Part shown: positions 34,049 to 42,607 of the stretch, piece by piece
How positions within the stretch are numbered: position 1 is the stretch's first letter
How the letters are laid out: every line of letters begins with the position of its first letter
Assembly: GCF_005503535.1 (NCBI RefSeq)
Contig: NZ_SCNN01000014.1
Span: 62,001-126,000 of the forward strand
Source of the DNA: Mesorhizobium comanense
Lineage (GTDB): Bacteria > Pseudomonadota > Alphaproteobacteria > Rhizobiales > Rhizobiaceae
Reading direction: 5' to 3'
DNA length: 64,000 nucleotides
Translations under genes and position numbers: made by a program
Notes under the pieces: model-generated
What the model saw: the letters and a program-made list of their open reading frames with translations, nothing else
Databases searched by the model: none
What the model was told of the DNA's origin: nothing

Positions 34049-34850
34049 AGCTGTCGCGCAGGCTGGTCGCGGTGCCGGTGAAGCGGCCGCGAACCACGCC
34101 GACCACGGCGCCGAGAACCAGCCAGAACACCAGGTTCGTCAGCGTCACCGCGACCACGAACTGGTGGTGCAGCCCTTCCGGGATCGGCGTCTCGAAGCTG
34201 TCGGGCTGCGGCGCGCCGACAATATGCGGAGCAACGATCAGCAGGACGGCAAGGATTGCCAGCGGCAAGGATTTGCGGAACGCGATCAGGCCGAGCCCGA
34301 TGGCGGTTGCAACCACGGTCGCCAGCCACCAGATCTGGCGCTGGGTAAGGTCGGCCGCGGGCATGGCCGGCAGTTCCGGCGGCAGGCCGAGGCCCGGTGC
34401 CAGCGTGAATATGGCAAAACCGGCCAGGCCCCAGAACACACCCTGGCGCCAGTTGCCGATGCCGCCGGCGAATTCCGAGACGGCGACCAGGATCAGCGCG
34501 AAGCCGATGCCGGTGACGACGTTGGAAACGACGTTGAAGGCAAACCGCTCGAAACCATCGGCCGGCGCCCAGCCCTCGTCTTCTTCGGGTGCGGCGGCCG
34601 CGGCCGGAGCCGGGGTCATGGCATTCGACGCCGCCGGGGCGGCCGAACTCATAGCATTGCCGCTGGCGGCATCGGCCGGCGCCGCCGGAGCGGCGGCGTG
34701 GTCGTGATTATGGCCGCCTTCGGCCTGTTCGTAGACTTCCGCCTTGAGGATCAGCGGCACGGTGGCATAGGCCTGCATGCAGGCGAGGACGACCCCGGCC
34801 ACGAGCCCGGCGATCGCCGCGATGAACACGACGTTGCGAAACAGATTCAT
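34041..34850 (-). CDS. cbtA: CbtA-family cobalt transporter subunit
   Basis: A 269-residue membrane protein with about six hydrophobic segments. The first helix (RNVVFIAAIAGLVAGVVLACM) is followed by a His/Asp/Glu stretch (EQAEGGHNHDHAA) and an Ala/Pro-rich linker at about 55-90, then five further helices. CbtA is a predicted cobalt transporter found with CbtB and regulated by B12 riboswitches, as here. It lies 15 bases after cbtB. The metal specificity is inferred from this context. Confidence 0.9.
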   Translation of the reverse strand: MNLFRNVVFIAAIAGLVAGVVLACMQAYATVPLILKAEVYEQAEGGHNHDHAAAPAAPADAASGNAMSSAAPAASNAMTPAPAAAAAPEEDEGWAPADGFERFAFNVVSNVVTGIGFALILVAVSEFAGGIGNWRQGVFWGLAGFAIFTLAPGLGLPPELPAMPAADLTQRQIWWLATVVATAIGLGLIAFRKSLPLAILAVLLIVAPHIVGAPQPDSFETPIPEGLHHQFVVAVTLTNLVFWLVLGAVVGVVRGRFTGTATSLRDSFA

Positions 34851-34865
34851 GATGTCAGATCCCTA

Positions 34866-35045
34866 TCAGTGGCAGGGAAACGCCATCGAGTGGCGGTTGT
34901 CATGACCGGCGTTATGCACCGCGTCGATATGCGAGAAACCGACAAAGCCGATGATGAAAGTGCCGAGCAGGGCCGCGAGCGCCAGCTGCATGAAGCGCGA
35001 CTGCGAGGAAACGGAAGCGCCGAGGGAAACGGAAGCGGTGTTCAT
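34866..35045 (-). CDS. cbtB: CbtB cobalt transporter small subunit
   Basis: A 59-residue protein with one membrane helix (about 19-37, LALAALLGTFIIGFVGF) and a C-terminal histidine-rich tail (VHNAGHDNRHSMAFPCH), the CbtB hallmark, which probably binds Co2+. It is the first gene after the cobalamin riboswitch and is followed by cbtA. ATG at 35045; TGA at 34866-34868. CbtB is usually about 60 residues, so this copy is complete. Confidence 0.92.
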   Translation of the reverse strand: MNTASVSLGASVSSQSRFMQLALAALLGTFIIGFVGFSHIDAVHNAGHDNRHSMAFPCH

Positions 35046-35089
35046 CTATGTCCTTTCGCCCTCCTCCCGAGGGCCTGTAAGTCAGTTTT

Positions 35090-35265
35090 ACCGTCGCCGG
35101 CAGGTCTCCTGGCTCGCGGATCAGCGCCCTTCCCCACCTTCCCGAAGAAAAACCTTCAGTGGCGTATGGAGAGGACTACCGCACACAGTTGCGGGGGCAG
35201 CCACGGCATTGGGCAAGAATTTCACCCGCACCGCATTCCCTCTTGGCTCCAAAGCGGAACCGACG
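35090..35265 (-). promoter_or_regulatory. Cobalamin (adenosylcobalamin) riboswitch
   Basis: On the minus strand, from about 35265: GGTTCCGC ... GGGAATGCGGTGCGGGTG ... AATTCTTGCCC ... GCTGCCCCCGCAACTGTG ... GCCACTG ... GGGAAGG, then the B12 box AGCCAGGAGACCTGCC at 35114-35099. These are the ordered conserved blocks of the class I cobalamin riboswitch. It ends about 45 bases before the cbtB start and should repress cbtBA-cobPO when B12 is plentiful. No distinct terminator stem was resolved, so control of translation initiation is likely. Confidence 0.95.
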
Positions 35266-35416
35266 ACGGCCGGACTATAGGCAAAATCAGGACATGCGGC
35301 AAACCAAATTCCGCCAGCGACCAACGCGATTGCGCCATGCAAACGGGGAGCATCCGCGCGACAATTGACAATTATCATGGTCCAGTGTCGGCTGGCGACC
35401 TCACAGGAAGCCAGCC

Positions 35417-36601
35417 ATGCAGCCCCCAGCCATGCAGCCCATTGCCAGCGAGCGCGATCCCTATAACGGCCTGACCGAGGCCAAGCCGACGCTGCCCTCA
35501 TCCGCTTATTGGGACGGCGGGACCTACCAGCGCGATCTCGACGCCATCTGGTATCGAAGCTGGCTGCTCGTCTGCCGCGAGGCCGACCTGGCTCAACCGC
35601 TCGCCTTCCGCACCTTCCGCGTCGGCACACAGGAAATCGTCGTCCTGCGCGACGAGACGGGTGAACTGCGCGCCTTCCACAACACCTGCCGCCACCGCGG
35701 GTCCCAGCTTTGCCAGGAAAGCGAGGGTAAGCTGAAGGCGCGGCTCATCACTTGCCCCTACCACGCCTGGTCCTACTCGCTGCGCGGCGATCTCGTGCGC
35801 GTGCCGTCGAAATCGCTGCCGGCCGGTTTCGACAAATCAGACCATCCGCTCTACCGCGTCGCCCTTTCGGTGTGGCGTGGCTTCGTGTTCATCAACCTCC
35901 AGGAGGATGCCGAGGGCTCGGCGCAGTCGTCGTTCGACCCGGGTTCGGGCAATCTCGGCAACTGGCCGCTGGAAACGCTGGTGACAGGCCATGTCCTGCG
36001 CAAGGTGATGAACTGCAACTGGAAGATCTTCTGGGAAAATTTCAACGAGTGCCTGCACTGTCCAGGCGTGCACAAGGACCTGTCGCGGCTGGTGCCGATC
36101 TATGGCCGCGGCCTGATGGGCCGGCATGACGACCCTGAATGGGCCCGTCACGCCGACAATGACGCGCCGGAGTTTTCCGGGGGCCTGCGCGCGGGCGCCG
36201 AAACCTGGTCGCGCGACGGCAAGGCGCATGGGCCGGTCTTTCCGGGCCTGACCCCGGCCGAACGCGCCGCCGGCCAGACCTATGCCACCAGCCTGCCCTC
36301 GATGTTCATCGTCGGTCATGTCGATTATGTCAGGTCGGTGCGCCTGGTGCCGCTCGGCCCGGAACAGACCGGGTTGGTCGCCGAATGGCTGTTCACGCCC
36401 GAGATGCTCGCCTCGACCGACATCGACAACATCGTTGCCTTCGGCACGCAGGTGCTCGAGGAGGACGCCGCGATCTGCGAGGTCAACCAGAAAGGCCTGC
36501 GCTCGGCCCGTCACGCAGCCGGCGTGCTGATGCCCGAGGAATATGAATTGCACCGCTTCCACAATTGGGTGCGCGACCACCACGCGGCGCTTTCGCCCTG
36601 A
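35417..36601 (+). CDS. Rieske non-haem iron oxygenase alpha subunit, glycine-betaine/stachydrine demethylase-like
   Basis: A 394-residue ring-hydroxylating-oxygenase-type protein. The Rieske cluster ligands are Cys91, His93, Cys113 and His116 (CRHRG ... CPYHAW). The catalytic domain has NFNECLHCPGVHKDL with mononuclear-iron ligands His214 and His219. The NECLHCPGVH pattern resembles GbcA and stachydrine demethylases, which remove methyl groups from quaternary amines. A reductase partner (GbcB-like) is not in the window. Two ATGs (35417 and 35432) lie in a repeated CAGCCATGCAGCCC; the first has AGGAAG upstream. TTGACA at 35365 could be a -35 box. Alternatives: a dioxygenase for aromatic acids. 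Confidence 0.82.
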   Translation: MQPPAMQPIASERDPYNGLTEAKPTLPSSAYWDGGTYQRDLDAIWYRSWLLVCREADLAQPLAFRTFRVGTQEIVVLRDETGELRAFHNTCRHRGSQLCQESEGKLKARLITCPYHAWSYSLRGDLVRVPSKSLPAGFDKSDHPLYRVALSVWRGFVFINLQEDAEGSAQSSFDPGSGNLGNWPLETLVTGHVLRKVMNCNWKIFWENFNECLHCPGVHKDLSRLVPIYGRGLMGRHDDPEWARHADNDAPEFSGGLRAGAETWSRDGKAHGPVFPGLTPAERAAGQTYATSLPSMFIVGHVDYVRSVRLVPLGPEQTGLVAEWLFTPEMLASTDIDNIVAFGTQVLEEDAAICEVNQKGLRSARHAAGVLMPEEYELHRFHNWVRDHHAALSP

Positions 36602-36603
36602 CT

Positions 36604-37803
36604 TCAGAGCGATTTCGGCAGATAGCGCCAGGTGACAAACCCGCAAAAGGCCGCCAGCAGGCTGAGCGTGACGAACACCGACCCCAACCCGAAGAACGCC
36701 AGCACAATGGAGTAGACCAGCGGCGGCGTCAGTTCGGAAAAATCGAGATAGGTCCGGTAGACCGCTGCCATCTGCGCCCGCTCGTAGGATCGCACCGAGC
36801 GCATGAACGCGGTCGAGCCCAGTGCATCGAGCGCGATGGTGAAAAACGCGCCGCCCAAAAGAAAGCCGCCGGTGAGCAGCGGTGCCGATGCGCCCACCGT
36901 ACCGGCCGCCAGAAGCATCGCCGACATGGCGAAATAGGCAAATGTCATGGTGCGCCGGCCGCCGAAGCGTTTTCCCGCCTTGCCCCAGAAAATCGCCATG
37001 AACAACAGCGCGTTGCCGGCCGAGACCAGCAGGCCGCCCGCCAGGTCGCCTTGCCCCGTGATGACCATGAACAGCGGGCCGTAGACGAAGAACGTCGTCC
37101 AGAAGCAGGAGCGGCCGAACGCGATCAACCATGCCAGCCTGAGCCTCGGCTGCGTAACGAACCGGCCGATATTGGCCAACGGATTGGCCGGCCGCGTCTT
37201 GCCCGGCTGGATCGATTGGTTGTCGCTGAGCCGGTAGAACCAGAACAGCGCCAGCAAGGCCATCGCGAAAACCGCGACCGCGCCATGCGCGGCATAGATG
37301 CCGAAATGCGCGTAGAGGAAAATGCCGAGCGTCGGCCCGCCTGTCCACGCGAACATCGACCACGCCATGCGCAGCGATTCAGCCTGCATGAAGTCGGTCT
37401 TGCGGATATGGTCCATGATGTAGAGGTTGAGCGTGACCGCCAGCGCGCTGGCGCCCATGACGCGGCACAGCATGCCCGCAACTTGCCCGGCCAGCGTATG
37501 GGTGACGAAGAACAACGAGCCGATCGCAAGCAGGCAGGCGCCGGCCGTATAGACCCAGCGCCGGGCGAAGCGGCGGATCAGCATCGGCATGAACAGCGTC
37601 ACCGACAGGCCCATCATTGCCACGACCGTGTAGAGGATCGAAACGATCTGCTCGTTGTGCAGGATCTCGTAGGCCTGGATCGGGATGACGCTCGATACGG
37701 TGGCGCGCGCGAACGATTCCACCGCGTAGAGCGAAGCGAAGGTGCGCGCATCCGCGGCCTTCAGGGCCGGGAGCCAGATCGGGTGGCGCACATGGGTGGA
37801 CAT
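36604..37803 (-). CDS. MFS transporter
   Basis: A 399-residue membrane protein with about twelve hydrophobic segments and a motif-A-like MLIRRFARRWVYT loop between TM2 and TM3. The ATG at 37803 is preferred to a TTG thirty bases upstream because GGGGAAG precedes it. It is convergent with the Rieske gene (two-base gap). No substrate family was recognised; it could export or import a product of the oxygenase. Confidence 0.75.
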   Translation of the reverse strand: MSTHVRHPIWLPALKAADARTFASLYAVESFARATVSSVIPIQAYEILHNEQIVSILYTVVAMMGLSVTLFMPMLIRRFARRWVYTAGACLLAIGSLFFVTHTLAGQVAGMLCRVMGASALAVTLNLYIMDHIRKTDFMQAESLRMAWSMFAWTGGPTLGIFLYAHFGIYAAHGAVAVFAMALLALFWFYRLSDNQSIQPGKTRPANPLANIGRFVTQPRLRLAWLIAFGRSCFWTTFFVYGPLFMVITGQGDLAGGLLVSAGNALLFMAIFWGKAGKRFGGRRTMTFAYFAMSAMLLAAGTVGASAPLLTGGFLLGGAFFTIALDALGSTAFMRSVRSYERAQMAAVYRTYLDFSELTPPLVYSIVLAFFGLGSVFVTLSLLAAFCGFVTWRYLPKSL

Positions 37804-38023
37804 TGCTTCCCCAAAGCAGAATCGCGGTTCCAATCTGCGATGGTCGTTCGCGACCCGATAAGAGGAAACCGACCCCTATCCGGCAAAAAACGAAGTCGGT
37901 CAAAGGCTTCCAGCCTCTGGCCCAAAGCGGCGCCCGGTCTGCGGCGGCCGGCCCATGCGCGGCCTTCTTCTGTCCGGTACAACCGTGATAGTGCTCAGGC
38001 GGGCTGAATCAGATCGCGAGACC

Positions 38024-39022
38024 ATGAGCATCCAAACGCAAACCGCACCCGTTCGGGAGCCATCCCAGCGCATCATTGCCATCGACATCGTGCGCGGCAT
38101 CGCGCTGCTGGCCATGGCGAGCTATCACTTCACCTGGGACCTGGAATTTTTCGGCTACACCGATCCCGGCCTTACCGCCTTTGGCTGGTGGAAGATCTAT
38201 GCGCGCTGCATCGCCTCGACCTTCCTGTTCCTGGTCGGCGTCAGCCTCTACCTCGCCCATGGTCGGCAGATCCGCTGGAACGGCTTCTGGAAGCGGTTCG
38301 CCATGGTTGCCGGCGCGGCGATCGCGATTTCGGCCGTCACCCGCATCGCCACGCCCGATGGGTTCATCTTCTTCGGCATCCTGCATCAGATCGCCCTTGC
38401 CAGCCTGCTCGGCCTCGCCTTCCTGCGGCTGCCTGCTCTGGTCACGCTCGCCGCCGCCGCGCTGGTCATCGCGGCGCCCGTCTATCTGCGCTTCGAGGCA
38501 CTGGATCACCCCTGGCTTTGGTGGATAGGCCTGTCGGCTATCAACCCGCGTTCCAACGACTATGTGCCGCTGTTTCCCTGGTTCGGCGCGGTGCTTGTCG
38601 GCATGGGGGTGGCGAAACTCGCTTCCACCGCCGGCTTGCGGGCGCGCGTGGCCAGCCTTTCACCCGGCCGCTGGTCGAACCCGCTGGTGTTCATCGGCCG
38701 CCACAGCCTTGCCTTCTACCTGATCCACCAGCCGCTGCTGATCGGCTGCGTGTGGCTGTTCTCGCAAGTGATGCCGGCTCAGGTCGAAACGCCGCAGGTC
38801 AACTTCCTGAAAACCTGCCAGCGCTCCTGCGAGCAGACGCGTAACGCGACCTTCTGTTCCAGCTATTGCGGATGCATGCTGGAAACGCTCGAAGGCGAAG
38901 GCTCTCTTGATCGGCTCTACAACAACGACCAGACTGCGGACTTCAGAACCCATCTGTCCGACCTCGCCGGCACATGCACCGCCAGCACGGAGGACAAGAT
39001 GAGCGAGGGAGGGACACAATGA
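38024..39022 (+). CDS. DUF1624/HGSNAT-type membrane acyltransferase-like protein with Cys-rich tail
   Basis: A 332-residue membrane protein with about seven to eight hydrophobic segments. RIIAIDIVRGIALLAMASYHFTWDL (18-42) is the DUF1624 start, with the conserved His35, and FFGILHQIA follows near 117. Related eukaryotic proteins acetylate glucosamine of heparan sulphate. After the last helix (about 250) comes an unusual 80-residue tail with six cysteines (265, 269, 278, 282, 284 and 318). The stop overlaps the next start as ATGA. Function is not established. Confidence 0.8.
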   Translation: MSIQTQTAPVREPSQRIIAIDIVRGIALLAMASYHFTWDLEFFGYTDPGLTAFGWWKIYARCIASTFLFLVGVSLYLAHGRQIRWNGFWKRFAMVAGAAIAISAVTRIATPDGFIFFGILHQIALASLLGLAFLRLPALVTLAAAALVIAAPVYLRFEALDHPWLWWIGLSAINPRSNDYVPLFPWFGAVLVGMGVAKLASTAGLRARVASLSPGRWSNPLVFIGRHSLAFYLIHQPLLIGCVWLFSQVMPAQVETPQVNFLKTCQRSCEQTRNATFCSSYCGCMLETLEGEGSLDRLYNNDQTADFRTHLSDLAGTCTASTEDKMSEGGTQ

Positions 39023-39489
39023 GCGAGCCGAAGCCCGGGGTGATACCATGGCCTCCGGTGATCTATGCCGCCGCGATCGCCATCAGCGTCATTCTCGGCA
39101 TGCTCTATCCCCTGCCCTGGATCGGTGACCTCCTCGGCGACATCCTGTTTGCCGCCGGCTGGGTGGCGCTGTTCGGCGCCGCCGCGCTCTGGATCACCGC
39201 CATCCGCGCCATGATGCAGGCAAAGACCACGCTCAGTCCCACAGCCCTGCCGGACCATCTCGTCACCACGGGCCCGTTCGGCATCACCCGCAATCCGATC
39301 TATCTGGCGCTGACGCTGATGCTGATCGGTGTCGCCTTCGTCTCGGGAATAGCGTGGTTCCTGCTGTTTGCCTTCATCGCCGCCTTCGTCACCCAGAAGG
39401 TCGCGATCGAGGGGGAGGAAAAGATACTGGCGGCGAAGTTCGGCAAGAAATATCGCGACTACGCCAAGCGGGTGCGCCGCTGGATTTGA
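39019..39489 (+). CDS. Isoprenylcysteine carboxyl methyltransferase-family protein
   Basis: A 156-residue membrane protein of the ICMT/PEMT-like group, with four hydrophobic segments and the family's C-terminal signature: TTGPFGITRNPIYLAL (about 92-107) and EEKILAAKFGKKYRDYAKRVRRW. The RNPIY and E/Y/RRW elements bind SAM in the family. It overlaps the DUF1624 gene by four bases, so they probably act together on a membrane-bound molecule. The bacterial substrate is unknown. Confidence 0.87.
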   Translation: MSEPKPGVIPWPPVIYAAAIAISVILGMLYPLPWIGDLLGDILFAAGWVALFGAAALWITAIRAMMQAKTTLSPTALPDHLVTTGPFGITRNPIYLALTLMLIGVAFVSGIAWFLLFAFIAAFVTQKVAIEGEEKILAAKFGKKYRDYAKRVRRWI

Positions 39490-39495
39490 CCGGCG

Positions 39496-39882
39496 TCAGG
39501 TATTGACGCCGAGCTCCACCAGCCGCTCGACGCAGGACTCTTCGGCCTGGTCGAGTTCGGCCAGCGTCTCTTCGAGGTCGCGGCGCTTTTGCCTGAGATC
39601 CTCGCGCTTTTCCTCGATGCGCTTGATCATCAGCTTGAGCTGGCCGACCTCGCCAGGCGGCTCCTTGTACATCTGGATGATCTCGCGGATCTCGTTGATC
39701 GAGAAGCCGAGCCGCTTGCCGCGCATGATCTGCCGGATGAGATGGCGGTCGGACGGGCGAAACAGCCTCGTGCGGCCGCGCCGCACCGGCTGCACCAGCC
39801 CCTCGTCCTCGTAGAAGCGCAGCGTTCGCGTCGAGACGTCGAATTCGCGGGTCAGTTCGGTAATCGAGTAATATTCCCGCAT
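39496..39882 (-). CDS. MerR-family transcriptional regulator
   Basis: A 128-residue regulator with a MerR winged helix at the N-terminus (YSITELTREFDVSTRTLRFYEDEGLV) and a dimerising coiled coil from about residue 75 (KLMIKRIEEKREDLRQKRRDLEETLAEL). No metal-binding cysteine set like MerR proper; the single Cys near the C-terminus is isolated. The pattern resembles LiuR-type regulators of branched-chain amino acid breakdown, which is only a guess as no liu genes are near. The ATG at 39882 has GGAGA upstream. Confidence 0.87.
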   Translation of the reverse strand: MREYYSITELTREFDVSTRTLRFYEDEGLVQPVRRGRTRLFRPSDRHLIRQIMRGKRLGFSINEIREIIQMYKEPPGEVGQLKLMIKRIEEKREDLRQKRRDLEETLAELDQAEESCVERLVELGVNT

Positions 39883-40002
39883 TGTGTCTCCATGCCGGAA
39901 TCCGGGCAACCCCGTCCCGAACCAAGCCCTTGCCCCGCCGGAATCGACGCTGCACCCCGCGCAAGCCTCGCACGGCATTTACGTAAAAGTCAATTGTGGC
40001 GG

Positions 40003-41415
40003 CTAGCGGACGCCGAACCACCAGCTCGCCAGGCCGAGGAACGCGAAAAAACCGACGCAGTCGGTGACGGTGGTGACGAAAACCGCCGAAGCCACGGCCG
40101 GATCGATCTTGAACCGGTCGAGCAGCAGCGGGATCAGGATGCCGGCAAGGGCCGCCGCAAACATGTTGATGATCATCGCCGCCCCGATGATGCCGCCCAG
40201 ATTGGGATCGCCGAACCAGATGGCGGCCACGATGCCGATCAGGACCGCGAAAACCATGCCGTTGATGAAGCCCACGCCCATTTCGCGGCGTATGATTCGC
40301 GCGGCGTTGTAGATGTCGAGGTCCTTCGTTGCCAGCGCCCGCACGGTGACGGTCATCGTCTGCGAGCCGGCATTGCCGCCCATGCCGGCGACGATCGGCA
40401 TCAGCACGGCGAGCGCCACGATCCGCTCGATCGTGTGGTCGAACAGGCCGATGACCGATGCGGCCAGAAATGCCGTGACGAGGTTGACCAGCAGCCACGG
40501 AACGCGCGAGCGCGAGGTTGCAAGCACGGTGTCGGACAGCTCTTCGTCACCGACGCCGCCCATGCGCAGCAGGTCTTCCTCGGCTTCCTGCTGGATGACG
40601 TCGACGACATCGTCGATGGTCAGCACGCCGACAAGCCGTTCGTTCTCGTCGACGACCGCGGCCGACAGAAGGTCGTATTGCTCGAATTCCCGCGCCGCCT
40701 CTTCCTGGTCCATTGTGGCCGGGATGGCGTGCCGCGTCTCATGCATGATGTCCTCGACCTTGACCGCGCGCTTGGTGCGCAGGATCTGGTCGAGGTCGAT
40801 GGCTCCCAGCAGCTTGAAGCTCGGATCGATGACGAAGATCTGGCTGAAGCGGTCCGGGAGGTTCTTGTCCTCGCGCATGTAGTCGATGGTCTGGCCGATG
40901 GTCCAGAACGGCGGCACCGCGACGAATTCCGTCTGCATGCGCCGGCCGGCGGTCTCTTCGGGATAATCGAGCGAGCGGCGCAGCCTGATCCGCTCGGTGA
41001 ACGGCAGCTGCGACAGGATTTCGTCCTGATCTTCCTTCTCCAGGTCTTCGAGAATGTAGACCGCGTCATCGGAATCGAGTTCCTGCACCGCCTGCGCGAT
41101 CTGCGCATTGGGCATGTGATCGACGATCTCCATGCGGATCGCCTCGTCGACCTCGGTCAGCGCCGAAAAGTCGAAGTCAGCGCCCAGCAACTCGACCAGC
41201 GCGCGCCGCTGCTCGGGATGCAACGCCTCGATCAGGTCGCCGAGTTCCGACTGGTGCAGGTGATCGACTTCATGCTTGAGGGCCAGCGTGTCGCGATCGG
41301 CGATCGCCGCCCCGATCTGGGTCAGGAAGGACGACAGGACCGCGCCATCCTCGCCATAGATATCGGCATGGGCGTCGTCGGCCGCCCTGGCGGGGATCGT
41401 CTGCTTCTCCTCCAC
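40003..41415 (-). CDS. mgtE: Magnesium transporter MgtE
   Basis: About 470 residues. Order: N-terminal superhelical domain (about 20-125, LGADFDFSALTEVDEAIRME), paired CBS domains (about 125-260, with ILRTKRAVKVEDIMHETRHAIP), then five transmembrane helices with the pore segment MPIVAGMGGNAGSQTMTVTVRALA. MgtE is a dimeric channel gated by cytoplasmic Mg2+ binding. GTG at 41415 has GGGGAGG five bases upstream and is preferred; the frame is open to a TTG at 41436. No Mg riboswitch was recognised in the 309-base upstream gap. Confidence 0.92.
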   Translation of the reverse strand: MEEKQTIPARAADDAHADIYGEDGAVLSSFLTQIGAAIADRDTLALKHEVDHLHQSELGDLIEALHPEQRRALVELLGADFDFSALTEVDEAIRMEIVDHMPNAQIAQAVQELDSDDAVYILEDLEKEDQDEILSQLPFTERIRLRRSLDYPEETAGRRMQTEFVAVPPFWTIGQTIDYMREDKNLPDRFSQIFVIDPSFKLLGAIDLDQILRTKRAVKVEDIMHETRHAIPATMDQEEAAREFEQYDLLSAAVVDENERLVGVLTIDDVVDVIQQEAEEDLLRMGGVGDEELSDTVLATSRSRVPWLLVNLVTAFLAASVIGLFDHTIERIVALAVLMPIVAGMGGNAGSQTMTVTVRALATKDLDIYNAARIIRREMGVGFINGMVFAVLIGIVAAIWFGDPNLGGIIGAAMIINMFAAALAGILIPLLLDRFKIDPAVASAVFVTTVTDCVGFFAFLGLASWWFGVR

Positions 41416-41436
41416 CAGCGCCTCCCCATCCCGCAA

Positions 41437-41745
41437 AACTGTGCCTCGGATTTGAAACGCCGGACTTCAAGACGGAAGCCGGGGTTTCTGGCGCGACACG
41501 ATTCGATCTAAGAACTTATCGCCCTAACGCTCGGAATATCAAACGAAACGCGTGCTCTCCCGTCAGCCCCCCGTCACCGCGAAGAAGGCATCGCGCATGG
41601 CTGGCCTGGCCAACGCCTGCCGGTCGCCTCCCCCAAAAATTGGGTTCAGCCAGCGCGACAGCCGATGTCGCTGGGGAAAGAGCACCCCCGCGCGGTTGCG
41701 GCAGAATTGTCATGATGTGGGTCTAGGCGGCACGCCGGGCCCGGG
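41437..41745. other. Intergenic gap, 309 bp; one dispersed motif, no gene seen
   Basis: This gap separates divergent mgtE and the LuxR-type gene. No convincing ORF, hairpin terminator or riboswitch was found. At 41524-41551 there is a 28-base stretch (taacgctcggaatatcaaac...) that recurs with few changes at 53636-53664; see findings. Confidence 0.6.
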
Positions 41746-42459
41746 ATGCACTCGATGGTGCGCGCGATCAGCCAGGGACAGAAACACCCCTTGAACAGCA
41801 AGCCCGCGAAAACGAGCAAGGCAATTGGCGAGCGGCGCATACGCATCGTCGTCGCCGAGCGCAATCCGTTCGTCATATCGGCGCTGCGCGAAATGCTCGA
41901 ATGCGACGGCCGCTTCGAATTGCAGAGCACCGTGCAGAGCGGCAGGCAATTCCTGGAGCTGGCAATGGCTGGCGGCTTCGATGTCGCCGTCATCGGCTGG
42001 AAGCTGGCCGACATGGACGGCGCCGATGTGCTGGCGGAGATTCAGGAACGCAAGCTCGATGTGCGCGTCACCGTTTTTTCGAACGACCATGACATCGGCA
42101 TCCTGAAGCAGTGCGTGCGGCTGGGCGCGCAGGGCTACTGCTTCCAGTTCGACGATCCGGCCATCATCTTCGATACCATCCTGGCGGTCGCGCACGGGCG
42201 TATCTGCATCCCCTATATCGACATCAACAAGGTCAACGACACGCCCCTCGCCCAACTTACGGTGCGCGAGCGCGAACTGCTGGCTGTGCTTTCCGACGGC
42301 TGGACCAATCTGCAGATTGCCACGCGCACGGGCATTTCCGAGAATACCGTGAAGTACCACCTGAAGAATCTCTACGACAAGCTCGACGTCCGCAACCGGG
42401 CGATGGCCGTCGCGCTCTATGCGCGCGAGAAGCGGCCCCAGAAACAGCCTCTCGGCTAG
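41746..42459 (+). CDS. LuxR-type regulator with degenerate receiver domain
   Basis: A 237-residue protein. Residues 32-150 have a receiver fold, and residues 168-228 a LuxR/NarL helix-turn-helix (LTVRERELLAVLSDGWTNLQIATRTGISENTVKYHL). The receiver lacks the phospho-acceptor aspartate: the expected position is Gly84 (DVAVIGWKLADMDG), the N-terminal acidic pair is Ala-Glu, and the conserved Lys is Gln134. It therefore probably works without phosphorylation. No kinase gene is adjacent. The true start is uncertain (ATG at 41746 or 41755); no good Shine-Dalgarno sequence. Confidence 0.82.
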   Translation: MHSMVRAISQGQKHPLNSKPAKTSKAIGERRIRIVVAERNPFVISALREMLECDGRFELQSTVQSGRQFLELAMAGGFDVAVIGWKLADMDGADVLAEIQERKLDVRVTVFSNDHDIGILKQCVRLGAQGYCFQFDDPAIIFDTILAVAHGRICIPYIDINKVNDTPLAQLTVRERELLAVLSDGWTNLQIATRTGISENTVKYHLKNLYDKLDVRNRAMAVALYAREKRPQKQPLG

Positions 42460-42607
42460 GTCTGCGGCTACGCGGACGGGTAGGCCATGCGGGTAGGCTC
42501 ACCCCACCCGCCCGCCGCGAGATGTTACCCGCCAAGGTGTTGTTGCCATTCGCCGGCGAAACGAAACTCCCCACCACCGCTTTGCTGGATCAGGAGGAGT
42601 TCGCACC

